Assembly: GCF_004803635.1 (NCBI RefSeq)
Contig: NZ_SSWX01000001.1
Span: forward strand, 267,796 to 331,795
Direction of reading: 5' to 3'
DNA length: 64,000 nucleotides
Source of the DNA: Lampropedia aestuarii
Lineage (GTDB): Bacteria > Pseudomonadota > Gammaproteobacteria > Burkholderiales > Burkholderiaceae_C
Positions 56,932 to 64,000 of this stretch are shown here, piece after piece. The position numbers and the translations under genes were made by a program. The notes beneath the pieces were generated by a model. The model ran no database searches. It saw only the letters and a program-made list of their open reading frames with translations, and was not told the DNA's origin. Within the stretch, counting starts at the first letter, position 1. Every line of letters begins with the position of its first letter.

Positions 56932-57283
56932 GTTTTGGCATCTGCGCGAAGCAGAGACCACATCTACATCTAAGAGCCTGATTGGACGGCTGCTCTGACC
57001 CAGCCAAGACATGCTGGGTAGCAGCGCAGGCACCTTGCCAGGGAACTGAAAAAGCGGCCTTTGCTGTACCAGGCATTGCCCATACACGCAGCATTGCCCA
57101 ATCTTTAAGCACGACAGCCTGCTCTATAGGGACATCCCGCGTTCTACAACGAGTTATCCACACCTTTTTCCACTGCGAATGTGGAGAAACATCCTGCAGC
57201 TTAGGTGCATTGCCCGTGCAGCACACCGATTGATCGTGGAGCGCAGCTTGCCCACTGTCGGCCCGCGCGGTAGAACCGGCCCC
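56932..57283. other. 352-base gap between the AraC gene and piuC
   Basis: No gene seen. It contains one sequence identical to the DnaA box consensus (TTATCCACA, 57153-57161) and an inverted TTCCAC/GTGGAG next to it; nothing else suggests an origin. Confidence 0.4.
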
Positions 57284-57958
57284 CTACATCTGCGACCACA
57301 TACGCAGCAGGTTGTGGTAGAGGTTGGTCAGCGACAAAACCTCCGGCCCATCACCGTATTGGCTGCGCAAACTTTGAATCGACTGGTCCAACTCGTATAT
57401 TTGACGGCGCTGCGCGTCGTCACGCAGCATCGACTGCAACCACACCACCGATGCCACGCGCACGCCACTGGTTACGGGCAGAACCTGGTGCAGGCTGCTG
57501 GACGGATACAAGATCGCATCGCCAGCAGGCAGCTTCACAAAGTGCGAGCCATAGGTGTCCACCACCTCCAACTCGCCGCCTTCGTAACTGTCAGGCTCGG
57601 ACAAAAAGACCGTACAAGACACATCGGTGCGCAACCAGCCGCTTTGCTCACGCCGGGCTGCGCCATCCACATGCAGGCCATAGGTTTCTCCGCCCTCGTA
57701 GCGATTGAACAATGGTGCGCCAATGCGCAGCGGCAGTGCGGCAGCAAAAAAATGGGGGCTTGCCTGCAAGGCTGCCAGCACCGTCGCGCCCGCCTGCTGC
57801 GCCACTGGATGGTCAAGCGGCAGCTGGCGGTTGTGTTTGACGCGCGCGCCTTGCTCGCCCACGCTGGCACGCCCATCCGACCAAGGACCGCTGTCAATGG
57901 TCTGACGCAGCGCGTGCACCTGCTCAGCACTGAGCACATTCGCAATATGCAGCATCAT
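57284..57958 (-). CDS. piuC: PKHD-type Fe(II)/2-oxoglutarate hydroxylase PiuC
   Basis: 224 residues. The 2-His-1-carboxylate site is His96, Asp98 (GLHVDGAAR) and His157 ([15 protein letters not shown], with Arg167 for 2-oxoglutarate). Matches the PiuC/YbiX family that commonly stands next to siderophore receptors. It begins 24 bases after the receptor stop on the same strand. The role in iron uptake is known by association only. Confidence 0.93.
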   Translation of the reverse strand: MMLHIANVLSAEQVHALRQTIDSGPWSDGRASVGEQGARVKHNRQLPLDHPVAQQAGATVLAALQASPHFFAAALPLRIGAPLFNRYEGGETYGLHVDGAARREQSGWLRTDVSCTVFLSEPDSYEGGELEVVDTYGSHFVKLPAGDAILYPSSSLHQVLPVTSGVRVASVVWLQSMLRDDAQRRQIYELDQSIQSLRSQYGDGPEVLSLTNLYHNLLRMWSQM

Positions 57959-57982
57959 CGGGGTACTCGCTTTCAGGCACAG

Positions 57983-60229
57983 TTAGAACTGGAAGTTCAG
58001 GGTCACGCGTGCAGAACGCCCTAAACCCGGAATATAGCGCAGCCCCAGGTGGTTGATAGCTGCCACATACTGCTTGTCAAACAGATTGAACACATTGAGC
58101 TGCAGGTCTGTCTGCGCATTGAAACGGTAGCTGGCCATCGCATCCATGGTCCAGTACGAGGGGGTTTGCTCAGGCGATGGATAGTCACGCACCCAGCGTT
58201 TGAAACCGCTGTCATAGCGCCCGCCAGCGCCCACCGTCGCAGCACCAGAAATGCGGTAGGTGCTCCACAGCGACAAGGAGTTTTTCGGCGCATAGCCAAG
58301 GCCGCTGCTGCCGTCGGCTACCGCCGAGACACCGCGCACCACCTTGGTTTTTTGGTAGGTATAACTGGCCAACATGTCCCAGTCCCGGGTGATGCTCCCG
58401 CTGGCCGACAGCTCCAGGCCTTGCACCCGTTTTTTGCCAATTTGGTTGAATTCGCCGCTGCTGTCGATCTCGACCTCGTTGTCAACATCGGTGCGAAACA
58501 GCGCACCTGTCAGCAGTAAGCTGCGATTGAACAACTCCCACTTGGTGCCCAACTCCACAGTTTTGGCTTTCTGCGGCTTCATATTGGCATCGGTGACAAT
58601 GCCGCGCACCAAATCCATCGTCGTCATACTATTGACCAAACTGAAGGTGCTGCTGCCAGGCGGCTGCTGGGCAACCGCATAGTTCGCATACATACTGCCG
58701 TTACTCGCGGGTTTGTACAGCACGCCGGCCTTCCAGGTCAGCAAATTGTCGCTGGCTGAAATGCTGTCATTGACCGAGCGGAAAGTGGTTTTGTAGCGGT
58801 CCAGGCGCAGCCCGCCATTGAGCTGCCAGCGTGCATCGAGCTTGATGGTATCAAACGCATACAAGGCCAGTGTATCGGTGCGTCCGCGCGTGTTCTCACC
58901 AGTGCGCACAATGTTCGCGCCTGGGCCATACGACGGATTTTGCGCATTGATCGGTGGCAAAGCCGTTGGTGTGCGCTGCTGGCCATAATTGATTTGCTGC
59001 TCACGCGTGAGCTCCAGCCCCATGCTGACCTCGTGCGTTAGCGCCCCGGTTTGAAACTCGGTATTGAGGTTGGTCTGGTTGGTATAGATCTCATTGCTCA
59101 CATCTTTGCTGAACATCTGTCTTTGCAGCATCAACGCGTTTGGATCGGGACTGATAGGCATGACCGGAAACGCCGAGAACGTCGCCAAAAAATCCTGCGA
59201 TGTTTTGGCCCAGCGTGTGGTGTTGCGCAGCGCAGCGCCAGAAGCCAGATCATGCTCAAAGCGCAAGGTCGCCATCGTCGACTCGCTCTTGTCACGGTCA
59301 CTGCTGGAGCCATAGAAATTTTTTCGACGTGGCTCGGGCATGTTCCCTAGCGGCGCGTAATTGCCGCTAAAACCGGACAATCCCACGGTCGGAATGCCAG
59401 CATCAGGCACATTGTTTTGCCGCACGTGCTGCACGTTCAGATAGGTGCGTGTGGGTGTACCAAGCCCCATGGCCAGCGCTGGCGCAATGCCCCAACGGCG
59501 GTTGGTGATGCGATCGCGTCCAGCCACGCCAGCATCCTCCCCCATCAGGTTCAATCGAAAGGCGGCATTGGGCAAGCCATCGAGCTCGCGGTTCAGATCG
59601 AGCGTACTGCGTTTGTAACGCGCAGTGCCAGCGCCGATCGATAGATCGCTGAAGTTGCCCTTTCTGGCTTGCTTGGTGACCAAATTGATCGCGCCATTAG
59701 GCGCGCTGCGGCCCGCATCTGTGCCAGCCGGGCCTTTGAAAACCTCCACCGCCTCGGTATTGAACACATCGCGCGAAATAGTACCGGTATCGCGCACATT
59801 GTCGACATAGATGCTGTCTTTCGCATCAAAGCCTCGCATGATGATTGCGTCGCCCATCGATGGAGGGCCTGCTCCTTCACCCGCAGAAAACGTGCCCATA
59901 CCCGACACATTACGCAGCACGTCGGTCAGCGTACTGGCCGTTTGTTCGCGCATCACCTGCTGAGGCACGATGGTCACCGTTTGCGTGGTATCGAGCACAG
60001 GCTGGGTGAACTTGTCTGAGGACAGCGCATTGACCTTGTAGCCAATATTTTCATCGCCTATGACCTGGACTTCCGACAGAGTTTGCTCGGCCTGCGTCGC
60101 ATTGGGATTTGCCGCATTTGGCTGCGCCAGCACCGGCAAACTCAGCGCCATCCCCGTTAGCAAGCCATAGGCGGCTGAGCCCGTTACACCGCGCACAGTC
60201 TGGTGTTTGCGCCCTTTGATGTAAGCCAT
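57983..60229 (-). CDS. TonB-dependent siderophore receptor
   Basis: 748 residues; signal peptide (AYGLLTGMALSLPVLAQ), a TonB-box-like TLSEVQVIG, a plug domain (DVLRNVSGMG, IIMRGFDAKDSIYVDNVRDT, EVFKGPAGTDAGRSAPNGAI) and a beta-barrel ending with Phe (SARVTLNFQF). The MAYIKGRKHQ start resembles FhuE/Fiu/PiuA-type catecholate receptors; the frame is open 54 codons further, through a foldback element. piuC follows. Upstream, beyond the element, lies a Fur-box-like sequence. Confidence 0.95.
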   Translation of the reverse strand: MAYIKGRKHQTVRGVTGSAAYGLLTGMALSLPVLAQPNAANPNATQAEQTLSEVQVIGDENIGYKVNALSSDKFTQPVLDTTQTVTIVPQQVMREQTASTLTDVLRNVSGMGTFSAGEGAGPPSMGDAIIMRGFDAKDSIYVDNVRDTGTISRDVFNTEAVEVFKGPAGTDAGRSAPNGAINLVTKQARKGNFSDLSIGAGTARYKRSTLDLNRELDGLPNAAFRLNLMGEDAGVAGRDRITNRRWGIAPALAMGLGTPTRTYLNVQHVRQNNVPDAGIPTVGLSGFSGNYAPLGNMPEPRRKNFYGSSSDRDKSESTMATLRFEHDLASGAALRNTTRWAKTSQDFLATFSAFPVMPISPDPNALMLQRQMFSKDVSNEIYTNQTNLNTEFQTGALTHEVSMGLELTREQQINYGQQRTPTALPPINAQNPSYGPGANIVRTGENTRGRTDTLALYAFDTIKLDARWQLNGGLRLDRYKTTFRSVNDSISASDNLLTWKAGVLYKPASNGSMYANYAVAQQPPGSSTFSLVNSMTTMDLVRGIVTDANMKPQKAKTVELGTKWELFNRSLLLTGALFRTDVDNEVEIDSSGEFNQIGKKRVQGLELSASGSITRDWDMLASYTYQKTKVVRGVSAVADGSSGLGYAPKNSLSLWSTYRISGAATVGAGGRYDSGFKRWVRDYPSPEQTPSYWTMDAMASYRFNAQTDLQLNVFNLFDKQYVAAINHLGLRYIPGLGRSARVTLNFQF

Positions 60230-60278
60230 AGAACCAAGTCTTTCAATCAAAAAAATAGCCGCCTCAGTGGGCGGATAG

Positions 60279-60444
60279 TTAAGAACCTGTTTACGATCTT
60301 TTCGCTGACCGCGTTGGAGTACAAAAAAGCGCATTGCAGCGTTGCCCGTTGTGCTCATACTCATGTCTGAGCTGCAACAGGCGCCTTGCACTGCCTCTTT
60401 TTGTGCCTTGCGCGACTATGAAAAATCGTAAACAGGCTCTAAGA
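60279..60444. repeat. Foldback (MITE-like) element, copy 3, ahead of the siderophore receptor
   Basis: 166 bases with near-perfect ends: TTAAGAACCTGTTTACGAT on the left and, inverted, CTTAGAGCCTGTTTACGAT on the right (16 of 19 match). The two halves also pair inwards (for example the CAAAAA/GCGCATTGCAG and CTGCCTCTTTTTG parts), so the whole element can fold as one long imperfect hairpin. No transposase. It starts about 50 bases before the receptor gene. Confidence 0.85.
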
Positions 60445-60619
60445 CCCCATGCACCGCCTAAACGCTAGGCAGCAAGACAATGCACAGGTAGGTAAGACAG
60501 GGAACTACTGGCTAATCACAATCGGCATGCATCGTAGATTGCATGCCGATTGTGGAAGTTTGGCTGGGCCTTCCCTGCATGTAAGCAAAAAGAATAGCAT
60601 CGGGTTAGGCCGTTTGATT

Positions 60620-60638
60620 GTTAATAATTCTCATTAAG
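60620..60638 (-). promoter_or_regulatory. Fur-box-like sequence upstream of the siderophore receptor
   Basis: GTTAATAATTCTCATTAAG agrees with the classical 19-base Fur consensus at about 13 positions. Located 390 bases upstream of the receptor start in an AT-rich patch, with a foldback element between them. It could instead serve the divergent azlCD genes. Counted by eye. Confidence 0.5.
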
Positions 60639-60734
60639 AATAAATGCCTAGCATTTTGCTTCAAGCCAATCACGACCTTCAACATAGTTAACAATCAATG
60701 CAATGCAAAGTCGAGAATGGCTCTCGGTAGAGTG

Positions 60735-60870
60735 CTTAGAGCCTGTTCAAAAATCTCCGTGCAAAACCGCATTACCGGTAGTGCACAAACAGGCCTATAA
60801 CCTGCTGCAGACGCCTTACTCAGCCTCTTTTTTTGCCTTGCGCGGCTGCACGCCGGTTATGAGCCGGCTC
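60735..60870. repeat. Foldback (MITE-like) element, copy 4 (diverged)
   Basis: Begins CTTAGAGCCTGTTCAAAAATC, the family terminus. The inner segment ACGCCTTACTCAGCCTC and TTTTTTTGCCTTGCGCGGCT runs parallel to the same part of copy 3. The right end (GAGCCGGCTCTTG) is eroded. Between the Fur-box-like site and azlC. Confidence 0.65.
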
Positions 60871-61006
60871 TTGCAAACACCGCAATCAAGGATTCACAGT
60901 GTGTCCTGGCGCCAAACCCATCACAACAGTTGAAGACATTGCGCTACAAGCAGCCGTTCTGTGCCTGACAATGGCATGTCTATTGTGGTTTTGATACCTC
61001 CTGTCT

Positions 61007-61726
61007 ATGAAGCGCCCCCACATTCAAGCCATCTCAGCCGGCATGCTCGCCAGTTTCTCGATTGTCGCAGGCTACCTGCCGATCGCATTCTCCTTTGGCG
61101 TGGCCGCAGTCCAAGCAGGACTGGATGCCCGCGTAGCCGTATTGACCTCGTTATTGGTCTATGCCGGCGCCAGCCAGTTTTTGCTGATCTCTTTGTTGGC
61201 AGCAGGCGCGGGCTTGTGGACCGCCTTGCCCACTGTTTTGCTGATGAATGCCCGCCATATGCTGTATGGGCCTGCGCTCGTGGCACAGGACTTGGCCTGT
61301 GCACAGAAGTCCAACGGCCAACTGGCCAGCCCTTGGTTGGCGTTTGGCCTGACCGATGAGGTCTTTGCGACAGCGATGAGCAAGCAAGCACAGATTGCGC
61401 CAGAGCAGCGCGACCTATGGCTGTTAGGCCTGCAACTGGGCGCCTATGCCACATGGGTGGGCGGCACTGTGCTGGGCGTGAGCTTTGTGCGCGAAGTGGC
61501 CAACTGGCCCAGCGCCGTGCGCGATGGTTTGGACTTTGTGCTACCCGCCCTGTTTTTTGCCTTGCTGTTAGAGACCGGCATCCGCCGCTGGCGCGTGCCC
61601 GTGCTGATCGCAGCCGTTACCGCACTAGGTCTGGGCTTCTTTCTCAAAAGCTACCACGCGCTGGCGCTAGCCATTGTGGCGGGTGCGCTTGGCCAAGGCA
61701 TTGACACACACAGGACCACACCATGA
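61007..61726 (+). CDS. azlC: AzlC family branched-chain amino acid exporter subunit
   Basis: 239 residues, about six to eight hydrophobic segments. VAGYLPIAFSFGVAAVQAG and LVYAGASQFLLISLLAAG with LMNARHMLYGPAL are characteristic of AzlC/YgaZ, large subunit of a branched-chain amino acid exporter. ATGA overlap with azlD. Expressed away from the siderophore receptor. Confidence 0.93.
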   Translation: MKRPHIQAISAGMLASFSIVAGYLPIAFSFGVAAVQAGLDARVAVLTSLLVYAGASQFLLISLLAAGAGLWTALPTVLLMNARHMLYGPALVAQDLACAQKSNGQLASPWLAFGLTDEVFATAMSKQAQIAPEQRDLWLLGLQLGAYATWVGGTVLGVSFVREVANWPSAVRDGLDFVLPALFFALLLETGIRRWRVPVLIAAVTALGLGFFLKSYHALALAIVAGALGQGIDTHRTTP

Positions 61727-62061
61727 GTAGCGTGCTGATCACCATCGCCCTTTGTGGCATTGGCACTTTTTTACTGCGCTGGCTACCACTTTGGCAGGCA
61801 CGCAAAAACCAGCGCTCAGCCCCCAATGCAGCCAGGCTGCAAAAATGGCTGACCGGTGTGGGGCCAGCTGCCATTGCAGCCTTGTTAACTGTCTCTCTGT
61901 GGGGCCAGCTGAGCACCGATGCACGCCCAGGCCGCGTGGCCATGCTGGTCATCGCCTTGGCATGCACCGCCATCACCCGACGCATGGCGGGCGGCGGCAT
62001 TGCCTTGCCGACCTTGGTCGGCGCAATCGCCTATGGCCTGCTGTCTTACCTCGGCTTGTAA
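61723..62061 (+). CDS. azlD: AzlD family branched-chain amino acid exporter subunit
   Basis: 112 residues, four hydrophobic segments; LCGIGTFLLRWLPLW near the start and the TGVGPAAIAALLTVSLWGQ segment fit AzlD/YgaH. Starts inside the azlC stop (ATGA), so translation is coupled. The two form one export system. Confidence 0.92.
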   Translation: MSSVLITIALCGIGTFLLRWLPLWQARKNQRSAPNAARLQKWLTGVGPAAIAALLTVSLWGQLSTDARPGRVAMLVIALACTAITRRMAGGGIALPTLVGAIAYGLLSYLGL

Positions 62062-62071
62062 GCAGGCCTTT

Positions 62072-62483
62072 GCTGCGCGATGGGCCAGCGGCGCGTATCA
62101 ACGCAACGGGACACCCAAATCAAGCAAGAGGTGGCTGAGTGCATAGCCCTTGTCGCCCTTGCTTTGGAACTTGTCCAAACGGGTCGCCAGATGCTGGGCC
62201 CAGAGCAGATGCGCAACGCCTTGCTTTTTCCAACAACCATCGTGCACCTGGTCGTCATGCCAGACCATAGTGTCCGGCCAGTTCGGTTTGCGGGCAGCCA
62301 TCGTAGCGCGCGCATGGTGCAACACGGCCGCTTGCAATCACATCGCCCTCTTCGCCTGCGCCATAACGTCGCAGCAATAACACGTCGATTGCACTCAGTT
62401 GGGGATCAGCATTTTCTTGGCGCTTGGCAATGCCAGGCCAGCAGCCACTCACTCTCGACCCAAAGGGCGAGCTTACAGCGAAC
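62072..62483 (-). pseudogene. Degraded gene, unknown family
   Basis: No intact gene, but protein-like pieces lie in successive frames on the minus strand: LALWVESEWLLAWHC, then QENADPQLSAIDVLLLRRYG and EEGDVIASGR, then MVWHDDQVHDGCW and AHLLWAQHLATRLDKFQ up to a stop. This looks like one gene broken by at least two frameshifts. Family not recognised; sequencing errors could also explain it. Confidence 0.45.
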
Positions 62484-63188
62484 CTAGAGCTCGACCCCAA
62501 AAATTCGACCTATTGCCGCCGTAATCGCCATCGCCGCCGCGCCCCAGAAAACGACACGCAGTGTTGGCCGTAGCATTTGTGCGCCACCCGCACGCGCACC
62601 AAGAGCGCCCAAAAGCGCAAGAGCGATGAGCGTGGCCACCACCACCACAAGCGCAATCTTGTCTGATGGCGCAAGGACTGCTGCCAGCATCGGAACCGCA
62701 CCAGCCACCGTGAAGGTCAGTCCAGATGCCAATGCCGCTTGCAAAGGGTTGGCGCTATGCACCTCTGACAAGCCCAACTCATCTCGCACATGCGCAGCAA
62801 GTGGGTCGCCTTGCGACAATTCTTGTGCAACAAGCCTGGCAGTCGCTGGGCTAAGGCCTCGGCCTTCCCAAATCGAGGCCAGTTCTGCCTGCTCAGCTTC
62901 AGGTGCCTCACGCATAGCCGCCGCTTCACGCGCAATATCGGCGCGCTCCAGATCCAATTGCGAGCTGACTGACACATACTCCCCTGCAGCCATTGACATG
63001 GCACCTGCAGCCAAACCTGCTGTGCCTGCCACCAGCACAGCGGAGGGCGATGGATTGGCAATCGCGACCCCCACAATCAGCGATGAAATGGACACGATGC
63101 CATCATTCGCACCCAACACTGCTGCTCGCAGCCAGCCGCTGCGGGTGACAAAATGCGGCTCCTCGTGCGCGGACTGGTAGTTTTGCAT
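62484..63188 (-). CDS. VIT1/CCC1-type transporter
   Basis: 234 residues of the VIT (vacuolar iron transporter-like) family, which moves Fe2+ or Mn2+. RSGWLRAAVLGANDGIVSISSLIVGVA and AAGAMSMAAGEYVSVSSQ are the first two membrane segments with the family's charged residues; the cytoplasmic Glu-rich part (EAAAMREAPEAEQAEL) follows; three more helices end the protein. Direction of transport and metal not known. Confidence 0.92.
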   Translation of the reverse strand: MQNYQSAHEEPHFVTRSGWLRAAVLGANDGIVSISSLIVGVAIANPSPSAVLVAGTAGLAAGAMSMAAGEYVSVSSQLDLERADIAREAAAMREAPEAEQAELASIWEGRGLSPATARLVAQELSQGDPLAAHVRDELGLSEVHSANPLQAALASGLTFTVAGAVPMLAAVLAPSDKIALVVVVATLIALALLGALGARAGGAQMLRPTLRVVFWGAAAMAITAAIGRIFGVEL

Positions 63189-63244
63189 TGCTTAGGCCCC
63201 ATGTAAGGATATGAAATTATCGAAAAATACCACGATAAGCCACG

Positions 63245-63507
63245 TTATAGCGTTTTGGGCAACGCTGCGACACCACCTTTGCGGGCAAGCGTGCGGTATT
63301 GGCAAGGTGTCTTTTGCAGACCGCCTTGTTGTACAAATGGCGCCTCACAAGCAGAGTAGGCTCCTGCAATGGGCTCGTCGGCTCTAAAGAAGTCAAAGCA
63401 CGGCCCTTTGAAAGACACGCTGTGGAGCACAATGTGCGAGCGGCGATCTTGAACCAATTCACAGACTTGGGCGACGCGAGCGCTGATCGCCGCCAGATAT
63501 TGTTAAT
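63245..63507 (-). pseudogene. Gene fragment cut off at an IS3-type end
   Basis: An open frame from the IS end to a stop at 63245: LAAISARVAQVCELVQDRR, then HIVLHSVSFKGPCFDFF and VQQGGLQKTPCQYRTLARK. About 86 codons, no plausible start; the upstream part is missing where the IS end begins. Family not recognised. Confidence 0.4.
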
Positions 63508-64000
63508 GGACACCTGTATTGACCCAGCCTTTTCTGCACAGGTCAGGCCGCTAAAGCATAAGCCTCAGCAGGAGTTTTCATACCCAGCGCTTGGTGTGGG
63601 CGTTGGTTGTTGTAAAAGCCAATCCAGTCTGCAATGACCCGACTGGCGTGCTGCAAGCTATCAAATCGGTGGCGGTGTACGCATTGGTCTTTGAGCGTAC
63701 GAATGACTCTCTCGACCATGCCGTTTTGCTCAGGGCTGTAAGGGGCAATGAACTCCTGCTGCAACCCGTAGCTTTTAGCCAGTGCGGTGTAGCTACGGCT
63801 GGTAAATACAAGGCCGTTATCCGATCTGAGCAAGAAGGGTTTAGCCACTTTACCCAAACACCCATAGCGGCTGATTATCGCTTGCTCTAGGGCCGATTCA
63901 GCCGTTTTAGATTTGCCGCTTTTGCTCAGATGCCAGCCTAGTAGCTGGCGACTGTAGCAATCAATGACTAGGGCCAATGAGGCCCAGCCATCCTTGCCGG
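63508..64000 (-). mobile_element. IS3-family insertion sequence, right part (runs off the window)
   Basis: The terminus is probably TGGACACCTGTATTGACC at 63508, followed 17 bases later by the transposase stop region. The left part lies outside the window. Subgroup cannot be decided. Confidence 0.65.
63543..64000 (-). CDS. IS3-family transposase OrfB, C-terminal part (partial)
   Basis: DDE integrase core (rve): first aspartate is in ALVIDCYSRQLLGW, second in LLRSDNGLVFTS, glutamate in SPEQNGMVERVIRTLKDQ, then YNNQRPHQALGMKTPAEAY. The frame continues off the window upstream. A functional element is possible. Confidence 0.92.
   Translation of the reverse strand, partial: GKDGWASLALVIDCYSRQLLGWHLSKSGKSKTAESALEQAIISRYGCLGKVAKPFLLRSDNGLVFTSRSYTALAKSYGLQQEFIAPYSPEQNGMVERVIRTLKDQCVHRHRFDSLQHASRVIADWIGFYNNQRPHQALGMKTPAEAYALAA

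Noticed and set aside
57153..57161. Exact DnaA box TTATCCACA
   Set aside because: Only one clear copy, with no AT-rich unwinding element and no dnaA/dnaN/gyrB nearby, so not an origin.

Overview
The window reads as an ordinary chromosomal stretch of a betaproteobacterium of the order Burkholderiales, most likely Comamonadaceae-like. The evidence is the gene order (pilMNOPQ divergent from mrcA; a HIT protein upstream of tatABC, next to a DegS-like protease and a Nif3 protein; ribB-ribH-nusB-aminotransferase; slt divergent from 5-formyltetrahydrofolate cyclo-ligase, then cca; kdsD-kdsC-lptC) and the protein sequences. I see no rRNA, tRNA, prophage or CRISPR array. Coding density is high, with tight same-strand operons and many TGATG or ATGA junctions.

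Layout. 0-7.5 kb: the end of an EntA-like dehydrogenase, polyphosphate kinase behind a three-unit Pho box, a DUF2789 gene and purL. 7.7-17.2 kb: the type IV pilus operon pilMNOPQ, followed on the same strand by an Ig-like lipoprotein, divergent from penicillin-binding protein 1A. 17.7-26.3 kb: mscL, Nif3/GbsR pair, DegS-like protease, TPR protein, tatABC with a HIT protein, a patatin lipase and a membrane protein. 26.5-31.4 kb: riboflavin genes (ribB with a degraded GTP cyclohydrolase II half, ribH, nusB, an aminotransferase), a haem-oxygenase-like monooxygenase and a second, RibH2-type lumazine synthase behind an FMN riboswitch. 31.5-36.9 kb: TetR/Bcr-CflA efflux pair, a poor region with a run of 44 A, a lytic transglycosylase and folate cyclo-ligase. 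37-47.4 kb: GST, cca, HxlR/oxidoreductase pair, SDR, lptC-kdsC-kdsD, pgi, tal, nucleoside deoxyribosyltransferase. 47.7-57 kb: small membrane and acetyltransferase genes, two tandem paralogous lipoproteins, a hexanucleotide repeat just before a small phosphatase-like gene, mutL, a TauE-type permease and AraC regulator. 57.3-64 kb: a siderophore receptor with its PiuC hydroxylase, azlCD, a VIT-type metal transporter, gene remnants and an IS3-family element running off the end.

How they work together. The pil genes form the inner-membrane platform and secretin of type IV pili. lptC/kdsC/kdsD supply KDO and carry LPS across the periplasm. The receptor and PiuC form an iron-uptake pair with a plausible Fur box upstream. 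TatABC export folded proteins.

The least ordinary signals are non-coding. There is a family of about 140-166 bp foldback elements (at least four copies), one inside the tat operon and one between the Fur box and the siderophore receptor. There are also an IS5-like mini-remnant, the poly(A) run and the CCCTGT hexamer array. I did not find a convincing undescribed multi-gene system; the best candidates for something new are the foldback family, the Ig lipoprotein joined to the pil operon, and the tandem lipoprotein pair.
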